Assembly (NCBI GenBank): GCA_000310025.1
Contig: FN649727.1
Span: 3,125,580-3,170,510, forward strand
Direction: 5' to 3'
Length of the DNA stretch: 44,931 nt
DNA from: Ectocarpus siliculosus
Lineage: Eukaryota > Sar > Phaeophyceae > Ectocarpales > Ectocarpaceae
Shown in pieces: positions 1 through 10,611 of this stretch. Position numbers and translations under genes: made by a program. Position 1 is the first letter of the stretch. The number at the start of each line of letters is the position of its first letter. Under the pieces are notes generated by a model, which saw nothing but the letters and a program-made list of their open reading frames with translations, was not told the DNA's origin and ran no database searches.

Positions 1-332
1 GGTACGGGTAGCCCCCCCTGGTATTTTGAAGACGAAGACGACCGGACGATATAGACAATGACACCACATTCTTGCGGGCGGGTCATCATACCGCCGTACT
101 TCAAGGCGGAACGCTAACGTCAAACGCAGGCTGAAATATGGATACACAGGGGCAACTCGGGTCGCAGAACACCATGACCATATAACCTGTCGTACTCTCC
201 GCACCGGAGGCGCCGAGCACAGCAACAGAGTGCCTTTGTCGCCACTATTGCTGCTGCCTGTTGTGCTGTGTAGTCTTAACACGGTAAATGAAGGCGGACG
301 ACACCCGCGCAGCCACCCACAAAAGCAGCAGT
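1..332. other. No gene seen at left edge
   Basis: I see no supported coding region, RNA gene or repeat boundary in this stretch. It lies before the first unit of the diverged repeat array. Confidence 0.4.
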
Positions 333-1710
333 TCTGAAGGTTTAGCTTCAGTCTCATATTTCATTATCCGTGGGTGGGTGGGTGGAACTTTTATTCGCAT
401 GCCCCACCCCTTGCCTGACCCGGTCTCAAATGCTGATCTCGAGCTACAGTGCAAATGTCGTGACGCCCCTAGTATGGTTCGGTAGGCAATCGCAAACCAT
501 GACCCCTCCCCGAGTTTCAGCAGCTTCCACTTCCTGTGGCCGACACGACTCGGCCTTGACTGTTCGTTGTCTGTTTCGCCATGGAAACGGCCGGTTGAAC
601 AGCGAAAGAGGGTCCTGCGTGCTGCGCGCCACATTTTTTTTTTTTTTTTCTTCCTGAGTGACCATGCTGCTGTTGCTGAATTGCTTCAGATAAGGTTGAA
701 GGCTATCGTGTCTGTCGCTTTGGGGTGCACGCGTCGCGTAGTAGGCGATGCGCGTCGCTTACTTTTTCGCCTGTTGTGTCGTTATACATGAAAAGCAACA
801 GCAGCACAACAGTTGAGACAGACAACAACAGGCCCTTCTCCAACTCCGTGGTGCAGTGGGTGGTTTTCTCTCTTTTGCTGCATATGCATGGGTGGTATGC
901 ATCGTATTTAGTTAGTCTAAGCGGCGTATGCATGGGTGGCATTCATCGAATAAGGGTGTTGATGATTTTTGAGTCTGCTGCGTAACTATAGCTTGAGCGA
1001 TAAGTAAGGTAGATGGCAGCACAATCTTATTTACAACAGAAAGTGAGGAATGACACAGCAGTGCAACGGTGCACATCTATCGCGGACGGACTAGTTCATC
1101 CGTGTAGTCATGTTTTTTGTTCTCCCTTCGTCACAGAAGGATGAAAGTCCGCACTACTCTAGTCTAGTTCCAACTCGGCGACTTGTGGTTGTTGTGTTTG
1201 TTGTTGCTGAGCCCACTTCGGATACCGCCGTTCGGTACAGATGTCTGACAGCCTGCGGTGGGCCAAAGGGACGAGAGTGAGTGAGTGTCTTCTCGAGAGT
1301 GAATGCCTTGTCTTCTCTCCGCTCTCTTCTTTTAGTCTACCTGTCTCTCTCGCCTTTCGCCGGTGGGGTCCCAACAATATCGAACTACGTCAACCGCAGT
1401 GGTTCCGCATCTTGCTGAGTAAGAGACCACCCGTGCACCGGGCTGCTGCATGAGAGGCGATGTGCGCTACCTGTTTAATATCAAGCAATGGACTTGGGGC
1501 CCTACCTAATGCTGGACATGCAGTGCTATGTGACATGTTCCAGCGGCCCAGAGCGAGCGACGACCACGGTGGGTTTTCTATGCTTATTTCGCCTCCTCCC
1601 TCAAGCCTGTCGCGCCTGGCTCACTTGTCTTTGATTTTTTTTTTTCCTGCTTTGTTTGTTGGGGTCCCCCAGCCACCCGCCCACCATTAATTTTTGTTGG
1701 GAGGGGTGTT
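333..1710. repeat. Repeat array unit 1
   Basis: First and longest unit of a diverged array. Its left block (about 333-665) returns at about 1835-2160, with shared landmarks in the same order: GCATGCCCCACCCC, CTGATCTCGAGCTACAGT, GTATGGTTCGGT, CCATGGAAACGGCCGGTTGA and a poly-T run followed by GAGTGACCATG. Its right block (about 1060-1710) returns at about 2285-2940, with TGTTTGTTGTTGCTGAGC, ATGCCTTGTCTTCTC and GGGGTCCCC shared. The middle (665-1060) is poorly conserved between units. No reading frame is preserved between copies, so it appears non-coding. Confidence 0.75.
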
Positions 1711-1834
1711 TACTTGCCATGTTTATGACTGGGCCCCGGACTTTTTACTCGCACCCCGTCCATTCCACTTGTCAACACACCACCACATCCTATTGTACCA
1801 TGCCCACCGACACGTCCAAGGCCTAGGGAATTTT

Positions 1835-2940
1835 GAAGCTTTAGCTTCAGTCTCATCGTTCAATATCCGTGGAAGTTTCATTCGCATGCCCCACCCCTGC
1901 CCGACCCGGTCTAAAAAGCTGATCTCGAGCTACAGTAGTGCAAATCTCGTAGCGCCTCGAGTATGGTTCGGTGTGGAATCGCAAGTCATGAGCCGTCCCC
2001 GAGTTTGAGCGGCTTCCGCCTCCTGTGGCCGGCACGAGTCGGCCTTGACTGTTCCTTGCCTGTTTCGCCATGGAAACGGCCGGTTGAACAGCGAAAAAGG
2101 GTCCTGCGTGCTGCGCGCCACATTTAGTTTTTTTTTGCGTTTGTTCTTGAGTGACCATGGTAAATTAGTGCACATGCGGCTGCTGCTGCGGTTTCTGCTG
2201 TTTGTTATGGTCGGAATGTGCTGCAATGATCGTACGGTTATCGTAGTCAGGTTTGACAACAGTCTACTCGTTCGTATAACGGTAGCGGTGCGCATCTATC
2301 CCGACGGCAAGCGCATTGAGATAATAGTTCGTCCGTCGTGCTTCTAGTCTACACAGACAGATACAAGTCGTGTTCTTCTTTGTTGCCACTTCGTACCAGA
2401 AAAGAAAGAAAGTCTCCACCAACTTACAGTATCTCCACAGCAGTTCGGAAACGACGACTAATTTTCTTTTGTCGTGTTTGTTGTTGCTGAGCGCACATCG
2501 GATGTCGCCGTTCGTTACACGTGTTCAAGCCTCTGCGGTGGACCAGAGGGATGAGAGTGAGTGCCTTCTCGACGAGAGTTCATGCCTTGTCTTCTCGAGT
2601 CTCTCTTTCTTTAGTTTACCTCTCTCTCTCTGTTGCATTTTCGCCGTTAGGGTCCCCAATAACATCGAAGGTCAACGGCAATCGTTTTGCGTCTTGCTGA
2701 GTAGGAGGCCACCCGTGTACCCGGCTGCTGCATGTGAGGCAATGGGCGCCGCCTCTTTCCGTCAAGCAATGCGCATGGCCCCTACGGTTCGCCGCACATG
2801 CAGTGCTGTGTGACAGCTTCCAGCGGTTCAGAGCGTCGACGGTGTATTTCGCCGGTCCCGCGACTGTTTCATTGTTTTGGGGTCCCCCACTCACCCACCC
2901 ATCCATGAATTTCAGCAGTTTTCGTTGGGGGGATGTTGTT
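1835..2940. repeat. Repeat array unit 2
   Basis: Second unit in the same orientation as unit 1. It matches the left block of unit 1 (1835-2160) and then the right block (2285-2940), with a much shorter middle. Substitutions and small indels are spread throughout, which suggests an old duplication. I recognise no transposase, reverse transcriptase or structural RNA in it. Confidence 0.75.
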
Positions 2941-3385
2941 CTTGTCATGACCATGACGTGGTGCCCCGAGCGAGTATGGTTCGGTAGGGACTCGCAAACC
3001 ATGACCCCTCCCCGAGTGTGAGCATCAGCTTCGGCCTCCTGTGACGGACAAGAAGATCGGAAATTGTCTCGCCATCCAAACAACAGTTAGTTGGCCAGTT
3101 GCAAAAAAAGAGGGTCCGGTCCGCCAAAGATTTTGTTTTTATGTTTCTCTGCCGACAAATAACCTCGGGTACGGCAGTGCAAATCATGGCGCCTCAAGTA
3201 CGGTTCCGTAGGGAATTGCAAATCACGACCCCTCCCCAACTTTGAGTATAGCTTCCACCTCCTGCGGCGGATAAGACCGACGTCAAACCCTAGATTTTGT
3301 CCGCCTGTGTCGCCATGTCGTCGCCATCCACGAACAGCAGTTGGAGAGTCACAATAAAGAGGGTCCGCTTCGCCACCAAGAAAAC
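2941..3385. repeat. Two truncated repeat copies (units 3 and 4)
   Basis: Two further, more diverged copies of the left block follow directly. One runs from about 2941 to 3130 and is recognised by GTATGGTTCGGTAGGGA and CATGACCCCTCCCCGAG. The other, about 3165-3385, has ACGGTTCCGTAGGGAATTGC and ACGACCCCTCCCCAA. Both end in an A-rich run followed by AGAGGGTCCG, where units 1 and 2 have AAAGGGTCCTGCG or AGAGGGTCCTGCG. Both lack the right block. Confidence 0.6.
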
Positions 3386-3798
3386 AATTTTTTTTCGATT
3401 CCATGTATCGGGTATAGCTGTGGTTGAGCTTGGGGGATATAGGGTCTTCGGCAGCATATTCTATGCGAAGAGTTAACGCCTTCCTCGCGTAACGATGCGC
3501 ATCTCCCATGGCAAGCAGAATGGATGACGTCATCATGACGCTATTTCTTGTGACTACAAGTTCAAGTTCGCCCGGGCGTTATTATTCTTGCCGGAGAAAG
3601 AGACTAAACTTCTACTACGTAACAATACAAAATCAATATCAAAACGCCACACACCACTCTTTTACGCGCACGGGCGCGTATGTATCTCAACTGGAGGAGG
3701 AACTGGGTAGAGAGAACAGAACGAACGGTTTTTTGTAGTTAATTGTGAAGGGCACTGCTGGGTTCGTCCATGGATAGTTTTTGCAGCACTTGTTTTTT
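3386..3798. other. No gene seen between repeat array and TIR element
   Basis: I see no supported gene here. The stretch separates the repeat array from the inverted-repeat element and ends in the T-rich run at the left edge of that element. Confidence 0.4.
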
Positions 3799-4047
3799 AG
3801 AGCAGTGGCCAAAATCGGGTACACCCGGTCCAAACACGGCCATAATCGGGTACCCCTACAAGATGCTGCTGGGAGCGGCCGCATGCCACCATCTGATTGG
3901 CCGACCGACGCCCGCCCCTACCCGACCTTGACCGCCTTTCCACCGGTTGCACCCGATCTTGGCTACTCACCCCCCGGAGGGGTACCCGGTTTTTCTTTCC
4001 CCAACCCGAAAATGGCTGGGCTGTTCGACCAAAACCCATACACACAA
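3799..4047 (+). repeat. Left terminal inverted repeat
   Basis: About 249 bp, ending inward near ACCCATACACACAA. It is inverted relative to 4322-4566. Short open frames read through both arms, but they are mirror images of the repeat and are not supported as genes. Confidence 0.8.
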
Positions 4048-4321
4048 CCACGGGTCGGACGCACACCACTGGCCCTCGTTTGTCGCCAATAATGAGAAAG
4101 TAGCGGGAGGGAGAGAAATATGTCTATTCTTGAGATGAGTCCCGTGTGTGTCGCATCTCGTGAGGGAGGTAGTCATCCAGCTCTTTCTTCTTCTCGATCA
4201 TTTGCACAGACCGCCTGCCGTTTCCCCGAAGGGAGACTTCCACCGCCGGCGGGGGGTCTGCCTCCGCCCGCCGGGCCGTCAGAAGGTCCGAATTCGAGGG
4301 CAGGGCGTTGCTGACGTGTAC

Positions 4322-4566
4322 TTGTGTGCATGGGTTTTGGTCGAACAGCCCAGCCATTTTCGGGGTGGGGAAAGAAAAACTGGGTACTCCTCCGGGGGGT
4401 GAGTAGCCAAGATCGGGTGCACCCGGTGGAAAGGCGGTCAAGGTCGGGTAGGGGCGGGCGTCGGCCAATCAGATGGTGGCATGCGGCCGCTCCCAGCAGC
4501 ATCTTGTAGGGGTACCCGATTATGGCCGTGTTTGGACCGGGTGTACCCGATTTTGGCCACTGCTCT
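4322..4566 (-). repeat. Right terminal inverted repeat
   Basis: About 245 bp, the reverse complement of the left arm. It starts inward near TTGTGTGCATGGGTTTTGG and ends outward at GGCCACTGCTCT. Scattered mismatches to the left arm show that the two arms have begun to diverge. Confidence 0.8.
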
Positions 4567-4882
4567 TTTTTTTAAGTATTTGTGTATAAAACGACTTCTT
4601 GATGGATGGGTAATGAGAGGTTTCATTTCAACTACTACACTGGAGTATGGAGGGTGCTCGTTGTTCTTATGCATGGCATGTACCCGCAGTAGTAGGTGAC
4701 ATAATATATCGCATCATCAATATTCACAGCTAATAATGCTAGTCCACGACGACGAGGATGTCAAACGAGAGGTTTGTTTCGGAAAGCTATCGGTGCCAAC
4801 GCCGCCCGGCCACGATTTCTGCTGTGGAGTAATGAGCTTTGAAAATTAAAAATTGTTCAGGGGGTGTGATATCTTATGTCAT
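4567..4882. other. Gap between TIR element and ABC1-like gene
   Basis: No gene is supported. On the minus strand this is immediately downstream of the stop codon of the ABC1-like gene, so it probably holds its 3' untranslated region and termination signals. I could not identify a polyadenylation signal. Confidence 0.3.
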
Positions 4883-7247
4883 CTACTCTGTGTATAGAAC
4901 TCTTTGTCGTGCTCGGTGGGCGAGCGTGTCGCGGTGTGCGCCCTCGACTTTATTAACGGCTAAAAAACTGGAAAGCTTCAGACAGGCAACGCGACGATAC
5001 TCGTCGAGTTGCTGTCACAATACCACCACTGCCAACGGCAAGGGAGGAATGAGAGGGTGTGTTTTCTGTCGAGACGGGCAGCAGCAGTTCCACTCACCAA
5101 GTGGGCACAGAGGCCCCTCAAGTTGGCCACCATCTTGAGCACGGGCACCATGGCCTGTGGGAGTCTTCTCACGGCCATGCCCTTCAACAGCTCCATGCCC
5201 CCGCCGCCCACCAGCGCGAGGGCTTCGTCTCTCCGCGTGTCGAACAGCCCTCGGAGGAGCATCACGTAGGTCAGCGGCGCGCTCGACGCTGCCAACGGCG
5301 GGGGCGGCGGCGCCCCCGCCCCCGCTGCTCTCCCCCCTTCCTCTTCCTTTCCCTCGTCAGCCTCCGCCCCCACCTCCCAGTGCCCCTCCCCTCCGCCCCC
5401 CTCCTCCTCCTCCTCCTCTTCCGAGGAGTCTTCGCTGTCGTCGCCGTCGCCGACGATAGCACCGCCGTACGTCGCGGCGATAACCCTCTCCGCCGCGCTC
5501 GCCAGCGCAAGGGACGCCTCTTCCTCCGCCGCCCGCCCGGACGGAGACCCCCACTCCCCCCGCCGCCGCCGCCGCTGCTGGTCCATCCCGCCACCGGCGG
5601 GGGGAAGGTCGATCACGAGACCGACGCTCTCCATGGCGGCCCTGGCCTTGAGCTCGGCCGCCTCCGAAGGGTTGACGGCGTCCTCGCGCCTGAGGTCCGC
5701 CAGGGTGTGGTAAAGGCGGCAGAGCGCCCGGCGTTGGCTCTCGGCGAGCTGGGTCACGGACGAGAGGTCTGTCAGGCCGACCTGGTGCTCGTCATAATCC
5801 AAAGCGCAGCAGTTTGGTAGGTCAAGGGGGGTGGGTGGGGGTCAGCAGGGAGAAAAAGGGTCGTGCGTATCCGACCCCCTTGGCCTGTGTAGTTGCCAGA
5901 TTCGCCGCTTGGGACGTCGAAGCACGATGCTACCTCCCACACGTCGGAAGCCCCTAGTTTTGAGCAAGACCCCTACTTACACATCACGCGCACACCACCC
6001 GCGCCTATCTCTCTCATTCGCCAGTCCAACCCCCCCGTTCCCCGTCCACGCACACGACCCCACCCCCCACACACACTATCCTGTTTTCGTCATTTACCTG
6101 GCCGCTGTACATGTACAGCAGGTTCTCCGGCAAGGGGTTCGAGGGGAAGCAGCCGTCCGCGAGGCACATCTGCCCGAAGGCCCTGAACACGCCGTCCAGG
6201 AAGCGGCCCCTCTCCTTCTCCCCGCCGGGGGCCGCGTGCTGCATCACGTACGAGTCCGACACGTCCACCCCGCGCAGGGCGGTGGTCACCAGGATCCCCT
6301 TCCGCGCGAGAGCCCCCAGCTCCGGGCACGACAGCACCTCCGGCACCCCGACCACCGACCCCAGCATGCCCGCCTTGAACAGGTTGGACCGCACCTTCTC
6401 GATGCTCCTCGCCTCGGTGCGGAGGTCTGCGGCCCGGGAGACGGCCGCCGCGACCGCCGCAAGCACGCCGGACATGTCCAGGTCGATCTCGGCCCTGAAC
6501 GTCAGGCGGCGCAGCACCTTCCGGGCCGCGGCGAGGTCGTCCTCGGCGAGCATGAGCTGCCGCCGGACGTTCCGCTTGATCACCACCGGCTGGAGGGTCG
6601 CCGCCTTACGGGCCGCCGCCGCCACCGCCGACGGCGTCGGCGTCGACTCCATGCGCGCCAGCACCTCCTCGTCCTCGTCCCGGTCGCCGCCGTCGCCCGC
6701 GGAACCCCATCCCCCCCCCGCCGGCACGCCCCTCTGCAGCTTCGCGTACCACAGGGAGAACGAGTCGCCCTCCGGGTCCACCTGGCCGTCCCCGTACGGC
6801 AGCTCAGCCAAGGCGCGGTAGCTCCGGGTGAGAGTCGAGCCCCGCGACGCGATCGTGGTCACGTTGTGGAAGCGGACCAGGGGTCCCTCCGCGGGAATCC
6901 CCTCGGGCATCAACGCCTCCTTCCTTCCCCCCCGCCTCCGCGTCCCGTCCTCCACCCCGTCCCGATCCGAGCCAGCGGCAAGGGCACCGGCGTCGCCGTA
7001 CAGCACGGTCGAGTACTCTTCCCCGACCTCCTCCACCACGACGCCGCCGCCGCTGCCGTCCCCCTGCTCGTGACCTTCCGCGCCGACAAGCTGTTCAACC
7101 GCAAAGTCGTCATCCTCGTCGTCGTCGTCGTCGTCATCGTCTTCATCGTCATCATCGTCCTCGTCCACATAATCCACTCGCCCGCCGCCGCGCACCCTGG
7201 GAGCCCGACCGGAGATCCGCTTGTTCTCGCGTCGCGCAGCCGGCGAT
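4883..7247 (-). CDS. Degenerate ABC1/UbiB (ADCK-like) kinase-fold protein
   Basis: Read on the minus strand as three exons: 7247-6098, 5781-5098 and 5011-4883 (stop at 4885-4883). The donors AG|GTAAAT and TG|GTGAGT are clear. The acceptor of exon 2 could instead be six bases earlier (5787). In order, the protein shows an acidic run, a degenerate N-lobe (TTIASRGS...RSYRALAEL), a lysine segment (PVVIKRNVRRQL), an ELDF-like stretch (DLRTEARSIEKVRSN), PEVL..PELGALARKGILVT, ALRGVDVSDS, and a position equivalent to HADPHPGN that reads LADGCFPSNPLPENLLY. The DFG-like site reads VGLTDLSSVTQL. This order matches the ABC1 family, whose members act in ubiquinone, plastoquinone or lipid metabolism. Several catalytic signatures are altered, and no KxGQ motif is visible. 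Acidic inserts enlarge the C-terminal half. The 5' end is unresolved because exon 1 opens at an acceptor; see the gene at 7538-9469. Confidence 0.6.
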
Positions 7248-7537
7248 CTGAAAACGAACCTTAAGGTTCCCAGGACGACTCGGTGAGGTATCCTCCAACC
7301 GAGGAGGCCGACGCCTACGGGGCGAGCGCGCTGCGCTCTGGGGCCGAGCTCCCGCCGCAGTCGCCGGTCGACGCGTCGGAGGACAAACCACCCCTACAAC
7401 CAGCACACACGTTAAACAGACGGAAACAAAACGCGAGCGAGGATAGCGGGGGTAATCGCAAACGGGGGAGGGGTTGGGTGTAAGCAAAAGCAGGCGAGAG
7501 TCTGATGCGACGGAGTAGAAGCAGCGTTGCTGGCGTT

Positions 7538-9469
7538 TCATGTAACGACGCCGAATCGTTCGAGGGCGGTGACAAATGCTTCATCAAGCCGGTCGAGCTT
7601 CACGGGACGTGGCTGTCGAAACCCCGTCTTCCACCTCGAACACCTTTCCGGGACACCCCTAACGAGTCCGTTTTGTTCGCGAAGCCCGCAAGCAAAAACG
7701 CAACCGCTTACTATAAAACCGTCCACATAAAAAATCAATATTCCGTTTTCACCTTTTCCACGCGTGGTGGAGGGTTGCACTCCGACCAATACGCCAAGCG
7801 GCAGCCGCCCGCGATGAACGCCGCCTGGCGGCAAAGGTCCGGGACCAGCCCCTGCACGCTTCGGGCCGCGTCGGCGGTGTCTTGCACGATCAGCCCCAGC
7901 GGCGATCCCCCCCTTATCACCCAGCGAGGCCTATATATCCTCATGAACCGAAGCTGAACGCGGGGGGCCGAGGGTGCGCAGCGAGAGAAGGAGGAGGCCA
8001 CACACCAACAGACGATGGTTGAAACCCTGAGAAAATGCTCTGAACAATTTTCACGGATGGCATATAAGTGTTTTTTTTGCGTGGCTTGTTTTTGCCGGCT
8101 GCTCTCATCGCTTGTTGCTGTCTTTCTGTTCCATCACATGCTTCGTTTTAAAAAGGCTGCACTATGGCGGCAACTGCGCCGTCGTACGTCTCGTGCCATC
8201 TCCTGATGGGTGAGAACGCAGCCCCTCTCTCTCGGAAGGCAACGACTACATTCACAATTACAACCATCAACAACGACAACGGCAGCAAACAACCACCAAA
8301 ACATAGACACACACCGCTGGTGCTCACCTGGTAGCGCAGCCTGAAGAGCGTCGCCCTGACGAACAGCCGGCGCCAGAACCTGAACCGCGCCGCGCGCAGC
8401 GCGGTGCCGGCGGCCGCGAGGTGGAGCGACGGCATTCCCAGCAGCAGCCGCCCCTCGTCCCTGCAGAACGTCTCCACCCCGCCCTCGTGGGACCGGGCCA
8501 CAGCCGCCGCGACGTAGGCGACGTTGACGGCGGTCATGACCTTGGGCGGGAGGAAGAGGCCGAGCGCCGTGGAGGCGGCGGCGTAGGCGGCGTAGCCGGG
8601 GGCCCTGCGGCCGACCTCCTCGGCGATCGGGCCGACGGCTCGCGTGAGGTTGAAGCCCTTGTTCTTGAAGGGGTCCCAGAAGGAGAAGCTCTCATCGTCG
8701 AAGCTCACCTTGACCTTTGGGAGGGATGGGGGCAAGGTGGTGAGTTTGGAACAGCAGGTGGATGTTGGAAAGACTGCTACTGCGCTGCTGCTGTGCTGCT
8801 GAAGTATGGTATCGATTCATGTCCGAGAGAGGGCAGGTTTCCTCTGGGGTGTAACGGCGGTACATTTTTTCGAAAAAAAAAGTGTTGTGTTCGGTAGGAC
8901 ACGTGGAATTTCGCCCACAGATAGCCGAAGCTGCGGCGAAGAGTTGCAGGAGGAGAGGAGAGGAACAGAGTCCGAGGTGGCCGTGCCTCAATCGCAAGCA
9001 GGCGGAGCACACAGGTCCAGTCTCTACTGGTGGTGGCGCGGTTTGCAAGCAGGCGGAACAAAAAACAAAAGATCGATCGTGGCGTGTACCTCAACCGCCA
9101 ACTCTCGGGGAAAGCATGCGAGGGATGAGGTGATGTTCTCTGCCTCCGCTCCTTATATCTTCCCTTGTAAAGCAACGCGGGTTCATGCGCAAATCCTGAG
9201 TATTGTACGCACATCTACGGTGGCTGCTGCGCCACCCAAACCAATAAGTTAGCAGTAACGGAACAGCAGACCGAGAGCACCAACGGCAGACCGAACACGA
9301 AAAAAGCTAGGCTGCAACTTGCACAGAAATTGAAAATCCCAACAACCCATACCCGCTTTTTCGTAGCTGGCGCCTGCGCTCCAAATTTCCACTTGCTTGC
9401 GTCCACATGACATGCTTTCGCCAGAAGCACTAGGGCTAAGGACGCAGCATGAGCTAACGGTGGCCGCAT
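7538..9469 (-). CDS. Unrecognised protein with signal peptide (possible N-terminal half of ABC1-like gene)
   Basis: Four minus-strand exons join in phase 0: 9469-9353, 8714-8328, 7953-7753 and 7612-7538 (stop 7540-7538). Donors are GTATGG, GTGAGC and GTGAAA. Acceptors follow CCCAAAG, GTTCAG and TTCGACAG. Exon 1 encodes a start Met and a hydrophobic signal-peptide-like stretch (ASLALVLLAKA). Exon 2 contains an Ala-rich, probably membrane-associated segment (YAAYAAASTALGLFLPP) and a basic Arg/Phe-rich part. The assembled protein is about 230 residues. I do not recognise the family. The last exon ends LDEAFVTALERFGVV, which resembles the helix just before the KxGQ motif in ABC1 proteins. The stop lies only 290 bp upstream of the first ABC1-like exon on the same strand, so these may be one gene with a missed exon. 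An extra small exon in the 637-bp first intron cannot be excluded. Confidence 0.5.
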
Positions 9470-9703
9470 GAGAGGGAAGGAGAGCCGGGAGTCTTGCGTT
9501 TGTGACCCGTCGCTGTCGCAACCCGTCTCTCTCATTTATGATTCGAACCCATGAAACGCCAACCGGGACACATACAAACCCACATCCACGGGGCCCCCAG
9601 GCGCGTGAACGCGTGAACGTCGGGTCGTCGTGGTCGTGTCGTGTCGTGTCCTGCTGCTGTGGTGTACGCTGTGCTTGGCAGGCGTGTCGCTATCACATCA
9701 GCG
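9470..9703. promoter_or_regulatory. Short divergent intergenic region
   Basis: Only 234 bp separate the start codon of the minus-strand signal-peptide gene (9469) from that of the plus-strand PDZ-ferredoxin gene (9704). Both promoters and both 5' untranslated regions must fit here unless one gene has an upstream non-coding exon. I see no clear TATA box. The short run GTCGTCGTGGTCGTGTCGTGTCGTG near 9627-9650 is a simple repeat of unknown meaning. Confidence 0.35.
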
Positions 9704-9842
9704 ATGAAGGCACCAGTGTGCGTTGTTTTCCTCTCCCATTGCTGCGCCGCGTTCACGCTCTCGCCAGCGACATGGTTGTTGTCCTCGCAAAGATCATGTG
9801 CCTTCTCCGCAGCAGAGCATGTGAGCTCTCCCCAGCGGAGGT

Positions 9843-9877
<35 letters not shown>

Positions 9878-10553
9878 TGCCAACCTGATCGACGAAGGCA
9901 GCGATCGCCTGGTGGTTCTCGCGTTCCTAGTTTCGCCCTGGGTGAGTTCTTGGATGTTGGCGTTTTGTGTCATGTTGTGATGTACATGCAGTTTCATGCC
10001 TCTTTACAGAAGTGACCCAACATCAACGCGATGCATACATGCAGTCTCAGCAAGGCTCGCCCGTACTGCTGTAGACGATAGCTGTAAGATGCGGCACAGC
10101 CCTCGTTCTGTGTCTGACTGTCTCTCTCCTTGGCTGTATGCATACGTTGCTTGGTTGGTACCGAGGTCAACGATGAACGTGATCACAGGCACATTTACAA
10201 TTTTCCATCTTGGTTCTTGGCGTTTTCAGAAAATGGCGATCACACGAAACAGGACTTGAAAACCTACGCTCTACGATGCGTAGAGGTAGCCCTTATAGCA
10301 GACCTACTCTGTAACATTCATAGCGCTCCGGAGGCACCTCACCACGTTAAATCAGGAGTCTTCGAAAGAGAAAATACCGTGTGTACTCTTAATCTTGAGT
10401 GGTAAACCGCCAACGATGCAAAATTTCTCTGTGTATGTGCTGCGTCCGGCTGCCGCACCGCGAACGAGTGAAGGTGCAGCTAAGGACTGGCTCAAAGGAG
10501 GCTCTCAAGGGAAGAGCGGACCGGAGGGACCCAAGGCCGGATCTGTTGCAGGT

Positions 10554-10611
<58 letters not shown>

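Larger units (their letters stand above)
3799..4566. mobile_element. TIR element (non-autonomous DNA transposon-like)
   Basis: A 768-bp element bounded by long terminal inverted repeats. The left arm is about 3799-4047 and the right arm about 4322-4566. The outer ends read AGAGCAGTGGCCAAAATCGG, and the arms match with only scattered substitutions. Each arm carries several copies of a CGGGTAC/GGGTACCC-like motif. The unique core of about 270 bp has no convincing protein, so the element would depend on a transposase encoded elsewhere. Both flanks are T-rich (TTTTTT on the left, TTTTTTTT on the right). A target-site duplication is therefore possible but cannot be delimited. Long arms around a short core resemble MITE or Mutator-like foldback elements; the superfamily is not established. 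Confidence 0.8.

Noticed and set aside
3797-4502. Several overlapping small proteins within the TIR element
   Set aside because: Each is matched by a mirror-image frame in the other arm, so they reflect the inverted repeat and not genes.
5831-7264. Long plus-strand open frame of 477 codons
   Set aside because: It is antisense to the ABC1-like exons, the product is rich in Arg, His and Val from GC-rich codons, and it shows no motif. The minus strand has clean splice sites and family motifs.
9535-9560. tRNA T-arm-like GGTTCGAATC on the minus strand
   Set aside because: No matching acceptor, D or anticodon arms around it.
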